In this document: positions 36,691-45,475 of the stretch, piece after piece
Layout: every line of letters starts with the position of its first letter
Position numbering within the stretch: the stretch's first letter is position 1
DNA from: an uncultured Nostocoides sp.
Lineage (GTDB): Bacteria > Actinomycetota > Actinomycetes > Actinomycetales > Dermatophilaceae
Length of the DNA: 56,997 nt
NCBI GenBank assembly: GCA_937873315.1
Contig: CALMQX010000008.1
Span: 1-56,997 of the forward strand
Direction of reading: 5' to 3'
Translations under genes and position numbers: made by a program
Notes under the pieces: generated by a model
Told to the model about the DNA's origin: nothing
Seen by the model: the letters and a program-made list of their open reading frames with translations, nothing else
Database searches by the model: none

Positions 36691-37491
36691 ATGTCCTCCC
36701 GTATCGTCGTCACCGTGATCAGCCGACGCGTGCTGCTTCGGGGGGGCATTGCTGCCGGCGCAGGAGCCCTCCTCGCTGTGGGTACCCGAGAAGCGTGGGA
36801 CGCCTACCAGGCAACGCAGCCATTGCCCTTTTACGGTGGGCCGGAGTCCGGGATTCGCCCCGACCTCAGCGTGCCCCACGCCGCAGGCGAGGAGGTCATC
36901 TGGCGTGGGTCGGAGCAGGCTCCCAAGCGCATAGCCCTGACCTTCGACGACGGGCCGCATCCGCAATGGACGCCGCGGGTGCTGACGACCTTGGCCGAGC
37001 ATGACGTCCCGGCCACCTTCTTCCTCAAGGGCGTTAACGTGCGTGATCACGGCGCCATCCATCGCGATTCCGGCAAGCACGAACTGGCGAACCACACCTG
37101 GGATCACCCTGACCTCGCCCGACTCGACCAGCCGGCGGTAGCCGACCAGATCGCCCGGTGCACCGCCGCCATCGAAGACACCTACGGTCGTTCGCCTCGC
37201 CTCTTCCGGCCGCCCTATGGCCACTTCGGTGGCTCGACCGTGCTGGCCTGTGCCGAGGCTGGCCTGCCGGTGGTGCTGTGGAGCATGCAGTTCCGCGAGG
37301 CCGACTTCGTGACCCACCCGGATGACATCGCGGCTGAGGTGGCCCGGCAAGCGCATCCGGGCGCGATCATCCTGGGCCACGATTGCGGCGCGCAGGAGCG
37401 ACTGGTCGCCATCGACCGCCTGGGGACGATCATTGGAGCCCTCAAGGACCGGGGATTCTCCTTTGTCACAGTGAGTTCGCTGCTCGCGTGA
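36691..37491 (+). CDS. secreted polysaccharide deacetylase (NodB/CE4 family)
   Basis: Removes N-acetyl groups from a cell-envelope or environmental polysaccharide. 266 residues from ATG 36691; a GTG at 36715 (MISRRVLLRGG...) is an alternative start that still keeps the Tat-like signal SRRVLLRGGIAAGAGALLA. NodB-domain motifs are present in order: ALTFDDGPHPQWT (motif 1, catalytic and metal Asp), ELANHTWDHPDL (motif 2, H-x3-H metal ligands), RLFRPPYGHFG (motif 3), then VVLWSMQFREADF and IILGHDCG (final motifs). The substrate could be peptidoglycan, chitooligosaccharide or another glycan. It is not in an operon with ccr downstream, which has its own palindromic upstream site. Confidence 0.88.
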   Translation: MSSRIVVTVISRRVLLRGGIAAGAGALLAVGTREAWDAYQATQPLPFYGGPESGIRPDLSVPHAAGEEVIWRGSEQAPKRIALTFDDGPHPQWTPRVLTTLAEHDVPATFFLKGVNVRDHGAIHRDSGKHELANHTWDHPDLARLDQPAVADQIARCTAAIEDTYGRSPRLFRPPYGHFGGSTVLACAEAGLPVVLWSMQFREADFVTHPDDIAAEVARQAHPGAIILGHDCGAQERLVAIDRLGTIIGALKDRGFSFVTVSSLLA

Positions 37492-37495
37492 GCCA

Positions 37496-37513
37496 GGTCA
37501 CCGTGTGGTGACC
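37496..37513. promoter_or_regulatory. palindrome GGTCACC-GTGT-GGTGACC upstream of ccr
   Basis: A perfect 7-base inverted repeat with a 4-base centre lies between the deacetylase stop (37,491) and the ccr start (37,561). TTGACG at 37,531 may be a -35 element, but no good -10 follows at normal spacing. It could be an operator for ccr or a weak terminator of the deacetylase gene. Confidence 0.35.
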
Positions 37514-37560
37514 CCCACGCCGATTCCCCGTTGACGCCCTTCGTCGGTACCGTCGCGCCT

Positions 37561-38907
37561 ATGACGATGCAGCAGATTCGTGACGCCATCCTCGCCGGTG
37601 ATCGTTCCGAGGAGACCTACGCCGGCCTAGCGGTGCCGGAGGCCTATCGCGCCACCACGGTGCACAAGGACGAGGTCGAGATGTTCGCGGGGTTGGCCTC
37701 GCGCGACAAGGATCCCCGCCAATCGCTGCATCTCGACGAGGTGCCGGTGCCCGAGCTCGCCCCCGGCGAGGCGCTCGTCGCGGTGATGGCCAGCGCGATC
37801 AACTACAACACCGTCTGGACCAGCATCTTCGAGCCGGTACCGACCTTTGGCTTCCTCGAGCGGTACGGCCGACTCTCCCCCTACGCCAAAAGGCACGATC
37901 TGCCGTATCACGTGGTCGGCTCGGACCTGGCGGGCGTCGTACTGCGCACCGGCCCCGGCGTGCACCTGTGGAAGCCGGGCCAGGAGGTCGTCGCCCACTG
38001 CCTCTCGGTCGAGCTGGAGGCCGCGGACGGTCACAACGACACGATGATGGACCCGGAGCAGCGGATCTGGGGCTTCGAGACCAACTTCGGTGGACTCGCC
38101 GAACTCGCAATCGTCAAGGCCAACCAGCTCATGCCGAAGCCGGCGCACCTGAGCTGGGAGGAGGCCGCCTCGCCCGGCCTGGTCAACTCCACGGCATACC
38201 GCCAGCTCATTTCCAAGAATGGCGCGGGGATGAAGCTCGGCGACCGCGTGCTCATCTGGGGCGCGAGCGGTGGCCTGGGTTCCTACGCCACGCAGATGGC
38301 GCTCGCCGGTGGCGCGACCCCGATCTGCGTGGTCTCCAGCGAGGACAAGGCACAGATCTGCCGGGCCATGGGTGCCGAATTGGTCATCGACCGGCGCGCG
38401 GAGGGCTACCAGTTCTGGAACGAGGACGGCACCAAGCAGAACCCCAAGGAGTGGCAGCGCCTCGGCAAGAAGATCCGCGAGCTCACCGGCGGGCATGACG
38501 TTGACATCGTCTTTGAACATCCCGGTCGCGAGACCTTCGGCGCCAGTGTCTATGTCACCCGCAAGGGCGGCACCATCACGACCTGCGCCTCCACCAGCGG
38601 GTACATGCACGAGTACGACAACCGCTATCTGTGGATGAACCTCAAGCGGATCGTCTCGAGCCACTTCGCGAACTACCGCGAGGCCTGGGAGGCCAACGAG
38701 CTGATCAACCGCGGCCTGATCCACCCGACGCTGTCCAAAACCTACGCGCTTGCGGACGTGGGCCAGGCGGCGCTGGATGTCCACAAGAACCTGCACCAAG
38801 GCAAGGTCGGCGTCCTCACCCTGGCGCCCGAAGCCGGGCTGGGCGTCTCCAACCCCGAGAAGCGCGCGCGCTTCGAGTCGGAGATCAACCGCTTCCGCGA
38901 CGCCTGA
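37561..38907 (+). CDS. ccr: crotonyl-CoA carboxylase/reductase
   Basis: Reductively carboxylates crotonyl-CoA to ethylmalonyl-CoA with NADPH and CO2, the signature step of the ethylmalonyl-CoA pathway. ATG 37561 gives 448 residues, the usual size. The medium-chain dehydrogenase fold shows SAINYNTVWTSIFEPVPTF, HVVGSDLAGVVLRTGPGVH, WGFETNFGGLAELA, the NADPH-binding LIWGASGGLGSYATQMALA, DIVFEHPGRETFGASVYV and SGYMHEYDNRYLWMNLKRI, the last close to the CO2- and CoA-binding region. These blocks are typical of true crotonyl-CoA carboxylase/reductases and not of simple quinone oxidoreductases. It stands alone on the plus strand. Its product would be epimerised by the enzyme at 34,937 and rearranged by the mutase at 50,182. 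Confidence 0.95.
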   Translation: MTMQQIRDAILAGDRSEETYAGLAVPEAYRATTVHKDEVEMFAGLASRDKDPRQSLHLDEVPVPELAPGEALVAVMASAINYNTVWTSIFEPVPTFGFLERYGRLSPYAKRHDLPYHVVGSDLAGVVLRTGPGVHLWKPGQEVVAHCLSVELEAADGHNDTMMDPEQRIWGFETNFGGLAELAIVKANQLMPKPAHLSWEEAASPGLVNSTAYRQLISKNGAGMKLGDRVLIWGASGGLGSYATQMALAGGATPICVVSSEDKAQICRAMGAELVIDRRAEGYQFWNEDGTKQNPKEWQRLGKKIRELTGGHDVDIVFEHPGRETFGASVYVTRKGGTITTCASTSGYMHEYDNRYLWMNLKRIVSSHFANYREAWEANELINRGLIHPTLSKTYALADVGQAALDVHKNLHQGKVGVLTLAPEAGLGVSNPEKRARFESEINRFRDA

Positions 38908-38964
38908 GGCTAGCCGAGGCGCCGGCGACGCAGACGGCCTACGCCCTGGCCTAGGGTGTATGCC

Positions 38965-40203
38965 GTGAAGCTGTCCCAAATGTGGGAACCAGCCCGCCGG
39001 TGGGATGACTTCCGTCGGCGGCAGGTCGCCGCGCTCGAAGAGAGCAACCGGATCGCGGCGCGGCAGTTGGAGCAGTCGACTGACAGTGCGCCTCCCCCGG
39101 CGCCGGCCACTCCGCCACCGCCCAGCGACGAAACCGGCGGCCAGTACGGCGAGTTGGGGCAGCCGCTCAACCGGCATTCACCGTTCTACGTCGGCTTCTT
39201 CGGGGCAACCGGCGTGGTGGTCGCGCTCACGCTCTGGCAGGCCGTCGGGCAGTTGGCGACCACCCTGACGATCCTGGTGGTCACGCTCTTTCTCACTGTG
39301 GCGCTGAACCCGATTGTCGAGGGACTGATGCGCCGGGGGTTGCGCCGCGGTAGCGCGGTGGCGGTCGTGTACCTCGGACTGTTGGCGGTCGTGGGCGTGA
39401 TCACGGCCATCGTCGCGCCACCGGTGATTACCGAAGGCACTGCGCTGGCCCAGCGGGCCCCTGAGTACCTCGATGCCTTCCTGCGTCAGGCCTGGGTGCA
39501 GGACCTTGATGCGCACTACCACGTCATCGCAAAGTTCCAGGATGAGTTCAACCGACGAGTGACCGATCAGGAGTTCATCGGCGGCGTGCTCGGCGGCATT
39601 CTGGGCGCCGGCAAGGTCGTTGCCAGCGGTGTCTTCCAAACGTTGACCGTGCTGATCCTCACCCTGTACTTCTTGATCTCCTGGCCGAGGGTGAAGGCCG
39701 CGCTCTATGGCGTGGTCCCGGCTTCGCGGCGGACTCGGGTGGTCGCGTTGAGCGAGGAGATGCAGCGCCGCGTGGGCATGTACGCGCTGGGGCAGGTCTC
39801 GATCGCCGCCTTCAATGCCGCGATGTCGTGGCTGATGATGACCATCGTCGGCATTCCGTATGCCGCAGTGCTGGCGGTGGCGGTCGGCTTCCTGGGTCTG
39901 GTCCCCATGGTCGGCGCCACTCTCGGTGCGGCAGTCGTGACCGTGGTCGCGTTCTTTACCGAGCCGCGGCTGGCCCTGATCGCGGTGATCTACTACGTGG
40001 TCTATCAGCAGATCGAGAACTACGTCATCGCTCCGCGCGTGATGCAACATACGGTGTCCGTGCCGGGCGCAGTGACCGTGGTCGCGGCCTTGACCGGTGG
40101 GACGCTCTTGGGGATGGTGGGAGCGCTCCTGGCCATCCCAGTCGCGGCCGCGCTGCTCCTGCTTTTTGATGAGGTCGTCCTCCCCCGCCAAGAGCAGCAC
40201 TGA
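38965..40203 (+). CDS. AI-2E family transporter (multi-pass membrane protein)
   Basis: About 412 residues from GTG 38965, which has AGGG at a good distance; a GTG at 38956 is an alternative. A cytoplasmic N-terminus of about 60 residues, with a Pro-rich linker, precedes the usual eight-helix core: paired segments (FFGATGVVVALTLW; LTILVVTLFLTVALNPIVE), a large soluble loop with amphipathic helices, then segments around TLTVLILTLYFLISW, ISIAAFNAAMSWLMM, VAVGFLGLVPMVGATLGAAV and LLGMVGALLAIPVAAAL. The family includes TqsA, linked to autoinducer-2 export, but also ion exchangers, so the substrate is not inferable. A GTATGCCG octamer overlaps its start region. Confidence 0.85.
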   Translation: MKLSQMWEPARRWDDFRRRQVAALEESNRIAARQLEQSTDSAPPPAPATPPPPSDETGGQYGELGQPLNRHSPFYVGFFGATGVVVALTLWQAVGQLATTLTILVVTLFLTVALNPIVEGLMRRGLRRGSAVAVVYLGLLAVVGVITAIVAPPVITEGTALAQRAPEYLDAFLRQAWVQDLDAHYHVIAKFQDEFNRRVTDQEFIGGVLGGILGAGKVVASGVFQTLTVLILTLYFLISWPRVKAALYGVVPASRRTRVVALSEEMQRRVGMYALGQVSIAAFNAAMSWLMMTIVGIPYAAVLAVAVGFLGLVPMVGATLGAAVVTVVAFFTEPRLALIAVIYYVVYQQIENYVIAPRVMQHTVSVPGAVTVVAALTGGTLLGMVGALLAIPVAAALLLLFDEVVLPRQEQH

Positions 40204-40288
40204 CATCCCAATCCAGGACGTAGGCGGCGCCCGGTTCTCCGTCAGGGCGGCCGTGAACCTCGGACCGAGAGAGTTTGGCCCGCGTCGC

Positions 40289-40885
40289 CTAGGGACTCAG
40301 GGCTGCTCGGATCTGATCGAGGGAAGCAGTCGCCGGATAGCGAGCGCTCGACTTCTCGGGCTTACCGACCCATACGTAGGCATCCCCTTCCTGAACCCAC
40401 GCCGCTTCCAGGCCGACCAGGATGTACTGGCCCGTACGGACCGAAGGCTCACCGAAGGTAAACGGCCGAATCGCCATGACGTATGTCTATCCGACGTCGA
40501 GCTTGGGGATGGAGTCATACTCTTGGTTCGGGGCCAGTAACTGATGCAACACGAGGTCACCGCCCACCGGTTGGCCGGCCAGCAGTTTCACCTCAGTCAC
40601 GTCCGAATCGGTAGCTGGTTCGTAGCCTGGCTCGCCTTTACGGATGGGAACCCCACCGGGGGACGCGGTCCCAGCAGCCTCGATCGAACCCGAAATCCGA
40701 CCGACGATGAGCGATCCGCCCTCGCTCTTCATGCTGGCCCGCACCTCGCTCATCGTGGGCAGCTCCTCGCGCGCGAGTTCCACGGCGAGGGTTTCCCTCG
40801 CCCCGCTCGCTGCCCCGGGGGAACTGGCGCACGAGGCGATAAGGAGGAGGCTGACGGCCGCCATGGTCGCTGTGCTGGTGCGCAT
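40289..40885 (-). pseudogene. lipoprotein gene interrupted by an in-frame amber codon
   Basis: ATG 40885 opens a signal sequence, MAAVSLLLIASC, with a lipobox cysteine at residue 19. The frame reads 132 residues to PKLDVG, meets TAG at 40,487-40,489 and continues in the same frame as TYVMAIRPFTFGEPSVRTGQ to a stop at 40,289. The text across the stop reads as one domain (VLHQLL...PKLDVG-x-TYVMAIRPF...YILVGLEAAWV), so the ancestor was about 198 residues. CAG to TAG would explain it. The first part alone would still be exported, so a truncated product is possible. The function is unknown. It is isolated between the AI-2E transporter and the dehydrogenase. Confidence 0.7.
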
Positions 40886-40911
40886 CTCTCCCCCTCCTGA
40901 CGCCCTGCCGG

Positions 40912-43395
40912 CTAAAGGTGGACGCGCTCACTGCGGGGATCGTACATCGGCCGCAAAGACACGGTGCACGGCCAGCGCCGACCGGCAATATCGACCTCCC
41001 ACGAGCCCGATCCGAGCCAGTCCGCCGTCACCGGATCCTCGTTTTCGACAAAGGCCAGCCCCACGGCACCACCGAGGGTCCAGCCGTATGACGCCGAGCG
41101 GACATAGCCCACCGCCACGCCATCCCGATAGACGACCTCCGCGTGATAGAGCAGTGGCTCGGGATCGCTCACCAGCACCTGGATGAGCCGCCCGCGAGGC
41201 GTCCCCAAAGCCTTCTGCGCGCGCGCCGCCTCCTGCCCGACAAAGCCGCCGGGCTTGTCCAAGGCCACCGCGAAGCCGAGACCCACACCCCACACCGAGT
41301 CGGTGTTGTCGATGTCATGCCCGAAATCGCGATACGCCTTCTCGATCCGCAAACTGGCCAGGGCCTTGAGGCCCACCGGCCTAATGCCGTGCGCCGCACC
41401 AGCATTGAGCAATTCCTGCCACACCCCACTCGCCTGATCGGCCGGCACATACAGTTCGTATCCGAGTTCGCCGAGGTAGGTGATCCGCACGCAGACCACC
41501 TCAATCTCACCAACCTGGAATTGGCGGACCGCGCGGAATGGAAACGCCTCGCTCGCAAAGTCCACGCCGTCAGCCCACGCCGCAAGCACCTCCCGCGAGC
41601 GCGGACCTTGGACGTTGAGCTGCGCCAGAGCGCTCGTCACGTCCTCGATGGACGCCTGGGCGGAGCCCACCGCGCGCCGCAGCATGCCCTCGACATGCCC
41701 GTATGCCGTGTCGGACGCGATGACCAGGAAGTCGCCCTCGTCCAGTTTCGTGACGGTCAGATCCGCCTCAAGGCCGCCATCCTCACCGAGCCACTGCGTG
41801 TAGGTGATGACCCCGGCTGCACCATCGACCGCGCCCGCACTCAGCCGGGAGAGCACAGCTCCGGCATCGGCTCCACGAACCCGCCACTTGGCCATGAAGG
41901 ACATGTCCATGAGCCCGACACCCTCACGCACCGCACGATGCTCGGCCTCCCATTGCTCAAACCACGGCGCCCGTCCCCACGTCGGCGAGGCGTCCGCGGT
42001 GGCGCCCGCACCGGCATACCAATCCGCGCTCTCCCACCCCGAGACATCGCGCAGGTACGCGCCGGCAGCCACCAACTCGTCGTGCACCGGAGAGCGCAGC
42101 ACCCCGCGCCCAGTGTGCAACTGCTTGCCGGGCGTGTGTGCGGCATACACCGTCCCCAGGATCTCGGCCGTTCGCTCGGCGCGATAGCGTGGGTCGAGCT
42201 GCCAGTTGCGGAAGCGATCCACATTGAACCCCGTCACATCCACGTCTGGGCGACCACTCGAAATCCATTGCGCCACAATGCGACCCATGCCACCGCTGGA
42301 CAGCACACCCACGGAGTTCAGACCAGCACACACGAAATAGCCATGGATCCCCGGCGCCTCGCCCACCGCCGGCGCGAGGTCGGGCGTGAACGACTCCGGC
42401 CCGCAGAAGAAGGTGCGAATCCCCACGGTCTCAGTAATCGGCACCCGCGCCATCGCCCGCTCCACGAACGGCCCCATCCGGTCCCAGTCGGGCTTGATCT
42501 CGCCAAAGGAGAAGTCCGCCGGAATGCCGTCGACCCGCCACGGCGCGGCCATCGGCTCAAAGAGGCCGACCATCATGCCGCCGCCTTCCTCGCGGTAGTA
42601 CCCGTATGCCGCCGGGTCCTCAAAGACGGGCGCGTCCGGGCTCATGCCGTCGATCGGCTCGGTGATGAGGTAGTAGTGCTCGGCCGCCTGGTTGGGAATC
42701 ACCACGCCATTGCGCTCACCCAACTCCCGCGCCCACATGCCGGCGCAGTTGACCACGCGATCACACTCGATATCGCGGCGCTCGCCGGTGTGAGCATCCA
42801 CCACAGATACCCCGACCACCTCCTCAACGAGCCCACGGCGGCGGGTCAGCACCCGCTCGACGCTGACGCCTTCGGCTACCTGCACCCCCAGTTGACGCGC
42901 CCCTCGAGCAAGCGACATCGTCAGGTCCACGGGATTCACCCGGCCATCACCGGGCACATAGAAACCCGCGACCAAGTCATCGGTCTTGGCGAGGGGAAAG
43001 AGCTCCGACATCTCGGCTGGCCCGATCTCATGCACCTCGAGACCGATATGCCGCTGGAATGCCGCCACGCGCCGGTACTCCTCCAGCCGGTCGTGGTCGG
43101 CGGCTGCCTCGATCAGACCCACCGGACGGAAGCCCGTCGCCTGCCCAGTCTCGGCCTCCAGCCGCGCATACAACTCACGCGAATACAGGCGCATCCGCGT
43201 GTTCGTCTCACTCGTGGACCCGAAACAGGTCATCAGGCCGGCGGCATGCCAGGTCGTCCCCGACGTCAGCCGGTCGCGCTCGAGGAGCAACACATCGCTC
43301 TCGCCGAGGTGGGCCAAGTGATAGGCGATGGAGCTGCCAATCACCCCTCCCCCGATGATGACGATGCGGGCGCGATTCGGCAGTGCTGGACTCAC
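40912..43395 (-). CDS. dimethylglycine/sarcosine dehydrogenase-like FAD enzyme with GcvT domain
   Basis: Predicted to oxidatively demethylate a methylated glycine and transfer the one-carbon unit to tetrahydrofolate. It has 827 residues. The N-terminal FAD domain has VIIGGGVIGSSIAYHL (GGGVIG 15-20) and SGTTWHAAGL, where H50 is the position of the covalent flavin link in this family. The middle (residues about 370-440) is the FAO_M linker. The C-terminal 400 residues are GcvT-like (GVGLMDMSFMAKWRVRG, LNVQGPRSREVLA, ITYLGELGYELYVPA, LGFAVALDKPGGFVGQEA). The exact substrate (dimethylglycine, sarcosine or another N-methyl amine) cannot be fixed. It is monocistronic, divergent from the AbiEi-like gene. 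Confidence 0.85.
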   Translation of the reverse strand: MSPALPNRARIVIIGGGVIGSSIAYHLAHLGESDVLLLERDRLTSGTTWHAAGLMTCFGSTSETNTRMRLYSRELYARLEAETGQATGFRPVGLIEAAADHDRLEEYRRVAAFQRHIGLEVHEIGPAEMSELFPLAKTDDLVAGFYVPGDGRVNPVDLTMSLARGARQLGVQVAEGVSVERVLTRRRGLVEEVVGVSVVDAHTGERRDIECDRVVNCAGMWARELGERNGVVIPNQAAEHYYLITEPIDGMSPDAPVFEDPAAYGYYREEGGGMMVGLFEPMAAPWRVDGIPADFSFGEIKPDWDRMGPFVERAMARVPITETVGIRTFFCGPESFTPDLAPAVGEAPGIHGYFVCAGLNSVGVLSSGGMGRIVAQWISSGRPDVDVTGFNVDRFRNWQLDPRYRAERTAEILGTVYAAHTPGKQLHTGRGVLRSPVHDELVAAGAYLRDVSGWESADWYAGAGATADASPTWGRAPWFEQWEAEHRAVREGVGLMDMSFMAKWRVRGADAGAVLSRLSAGAVDGAAGVITYTQWLGEDGGLEADLTVTKLDEGDFLVIASDTAYGHVEGMLRRAVGSAQASIEDVTSALAQLNVQGPRSREVLAAWADGVDFASEAFPFRAVRQFQVGEIEVVCVRITYLGELGYELYVPADQASGVWQELLNAGAAHGIRPVGLKALASLRIEKAYRDFGHDIDNTDSVWGVGLGFAVALDKPGGFVGQEAARAQKALGTPRGRLIQVLVSDPEPLLYHAEVVYRDGVAVGYVRSASYGWTLGGAVGLAFVENEDPVTADWLGSGSWEVDIAGRRWPCTVSLRPMYDPRSERVHL

Positions 43396-43482
43396 CTGAC
43401 CAACCTACTGCCGCCCCTGCGCCACCGAGGAAGCCTGTGGACAACATTCCTGCGATCCGCGGTTGTGGGACACAGTGCGCGT

Positions 43483-43983
43483 ATGTCGCCCGGGTCCCTC
43501 TCCACGCTCCCACCGTCCCTACAGACGCACTGCGCCCTCTTGGCTTTGGTCCTGCCTCCTGATATCGCCTTCTCGCATCTGACGGCGGCCGCTTTGTGGG
43601 GTTGGCGGTTGCCCGGCACCCCGCACCGGATGCCGACCATCGACATCATTCGACCCAGCGGTCAGCCCCGAATTCGGCGACCCGGCCTGGTGAGCCACCG
43701 GGGTATGGAGCAGCGGGAGATTGTCTGCGTGGACGGTCTGCGGCTGACCAGTGAGCTGGACACGCTGGTGGATCTTGCCGGCCTGGATGGGCGCGGCCTT
43801 GGCGTCGATGAACTCGTGGCGATCGCGGTCGCCCTCTTCGCCGGCAACCCGCAGTGGGGCCTTGCGAGCCTGCAGGCGGTGGGCGACCGCCGACCTCGAG
43901 TCCACGGTCGCCCACGCTGGGAGGCGATGCTCCAATGCCTGCGGGAGCCGTCGCGCGAGCCTCACCCGGAGATGCCGACCTGA
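43483..43983 (+). CDS. AbiEi-like/DUF559-associated protein, short form
   Basis: 166 residues from ATG 43483. The sequence AFSHLTAAALWGWRLPGTP, then IDIIRPSGQPRIRRPGLVSH and LTSELDTLVDLA, is typical of the N-terminal part of actinobacterial proteins annotated as AbiEi-type antitoxins or DUF559 endonuclease-domain proteins. Those usually continue for another 100-150 residues with a nuclease-like DUF559 domain. Here the frame stops at 43,983, overlapping the 3' end of the convergent sigma-factor gene by 22 bases. It may be C-terminally truncated. No AbiEii-type toxin partner is adjacent. Confidence 0.55.
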   Translation: MSPGSLSTLPPSLQTHCALLALVLPPDIAFSHLTAAALWGWRLPGTPHRMPTIDIIRPSGQPRIRRPGLVSHRGMEQREIVCVDGLRLTSELDTLVDLAGLDGRGLGVDELVAIAVALFAGNPQWGLASLQAVGDRRPRVHGRPRWEAMLQCLREPSREPHPEMPT

Positions 43984-44492
43984 CTCGGCTGGTGCTCGGC
44001 CTGGGTTCGCAGGACGGCCAGGGCTCGATGCGCGATGACCCGCACATTGGCTGGCGAGGTGCCGATGATGCCGGCAATCTCGGCGTCCGGCAGGTCCTCG
44101 TAGTAGCGCAACACCAGGATCGCCCGCTGTTGAGGCTTGAGCCCTGCCAAGTCGGCCCAGCGCGCCTGTCGTTCGACCACCTGCTCCGACGCATCTTGGC
44201 CCACATCGAGGACCCGAGGTTCGGCGTGCGGAATCTCAGTGCTCGATCGGCGCCGCTTACCGGACATGAAGGTGTTGACCAGAATGCCGCGGACGTAGGC
44301 ATCAGCTCCTTCTGCCCGATCGATGCGTTCCCAGTTGGTCAGGACCTTGGCCAGGGTGTCTTGAACCAGATCCTCAGCATCGGCGTGCTGGCCGGTCAAT
44401 GACCAGGCCACGGGATAGAGGCGATCCCAGGCCGTCGCGGCATACTCCTGCGCACGTTCTGGCGGTCGGGGGCGGAAGGGGTTGACCACCAC
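43962..44492 (-). CDS. ECF sigma factor of the actinobacterial SigE family
   Basis: Directs RNA polymerase to a stress regulon. 176 residues with a GTG start at 44492. Region 2 reads YPVAWSLTGQHADAEDLVQDTLAKVLTNW, and region 4 reads LKPQQRAILVLRYYEDLPDAEIAGIIGTSPANVRVIAHRAL, with the helix-turn-helix at DAEIAGIIGTSPANVRV. It begins one base after the stop of the membrane-protein gene upstream, so the two are one operon with the putative regulator first. Its target promoters are unknown. Confidence 0.92.
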   Translation of the reverse strand: MVVNPFRPRPPERAQEYAATAWDRLYPVAWSLTGQHADAEDLVQDTLAKVLTNWERIDRAEGADAYVRGILVNTFMSGKRRRSSTEIPHAEPRVLDVGQDASEQVVERQARWADLAGLKPQQRAILVLRYYEDLPDAEIAGIIGTSPANVRVIAHRALAVLRTQAEHQPSQVGISG

Positions 44493-44493
44493 G

Positions 44494-45375
44494 TCACCCA
44501 GCTGCCCGGATCTTCGCGGCGATCAGCTCGCTGACGTTCTGCGCCTCGGACCAGGCGGACGCTGCGCTAGGCATGGCGACCGATACCGAGACGATGTAGT
44601 CGTCCACTCGTTGCACGGCCGCCGTCGTAGAGAGCCCGAAGTGTTGCCCAGGCCGAATGAGCCGAAGCCCCTCGCGGCCCGACCACGGTTGCTGCTCGAA
44701 GCTCTGCCCGTTGTCCACCCAGCGGCAGGCGCCCGTGTTCTGGGTGACATTGCGCCATGCCTGACCCACGGCGGCCGGGTCATATCGGGTGATGGCGATG
44801 TCGACGCTGTAGGTGTCATGGGTTCGGCCATCGCCGACGAATCCCTGCTGGATCAGGCCGGCAACCGGTTCAGCGGTCACCGTGGCGGACCCGCCGAGGC
44901 TGGCCACGATCTGCTCGTCGCAGACCTGGTAGCCCATCACGGTGGCCATCTCGGGACCCAGGAGCGGATCGCTCAGGGCGATCCCGGGCTGTCGGGCGGC
45001 CAGGTCCGGCAGCAGACTGAGCAGCGATTGGCTATCGGCATGGACGGGGCTAACCGATACCGGCTTGCGGGGTTTCCCTGGCCCCAGCGGGCTCGCGCTG
45101 GGAGAGCCGGCCGCCGTCAACACCGCAGGGGACGAGGACGTTGCGCGTTGGCTACCCGAGCCTTGGAGAGTGGCCATGGCGCCAATCCCCGCCACCATGG
45201 TGAGGGCCAGCGCCGATACCCCGGCCACCTGCGTGATGCTGCGGCGACGACGCCTGCGGGTCGCTTCCTGCAGCGCCCCGGCCAGGGCAGGATCCCCGTC
45301 TGGGGTCATCATGCGACGTGCCTCGCCGAAGAGCGCGGCAAGATCGTGCTCGAGTGGGTCCTGATGGTGCGACAT
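44494..45375 (-). CDS. single-pass membrane protein, candidate anti-sigma partner
   Basis: 293 residues from ATG 45375. A short cytoplasmic N-terminus (HHQDPLEHDLAALFGEAR) is followed by a basic run, RRRRRRS, and one transmembrane helix, ITQVAGVSALALTMVAGIG, at about 47-66. The rest, about 220 residues, should be outside the cell after a Ser/Pro linker. No zinc-binding anti-sigma motif is seen. The gene layout, immediately upstream of an ECF sigma factor with a one-base gap, is common for membrane anti-sigma or sensor proteins. The role is inferred from context only. Confidence 0.6.
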   Translation of the reverse strand: MSHHQDPLEHDLAALFGEARRMMTPDGDPALAGALQEATRRRRRRSITQVAGVSALALTMVAGIGAMATLQGSGSQRATSSSPAVLTAAGSPSASPLGPGKPRKPVSVSPVHADSQSLLSLLPDLAARQPGIALSDPLLGPEMATVMGYQVCDEQIVASLGGSATVTAEPVAGLIQQGFVGDGRTHDTYSVDIAITRYDPAAVGQAWRNVTQNTGACRWVDNGQSFEQQPWSGREGLRLIRPGQHFGLSTTAAVQRVDDYIVSVSVAMPSAASAWSEAQNVSELIAAKIRAAG

Positions 45376-45475
45376 GATCCCTCCTGGAGGGCCCTGACCC
45401 GGTCCCTCCGGCTCCTGCCCTACCCTTCAGACGCCGTCGCGGCACCCCAGCGTTACAGACTGACCACGTTCACGC

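Noticed and set aside
41143-43482. Long plus-strand frame running into the AbiEi-like gene
   Set aside because: It is antisense to the dehydrogenase-GcvT gene and low in protein-like features; only the part from 43,483 reads as a real protein.
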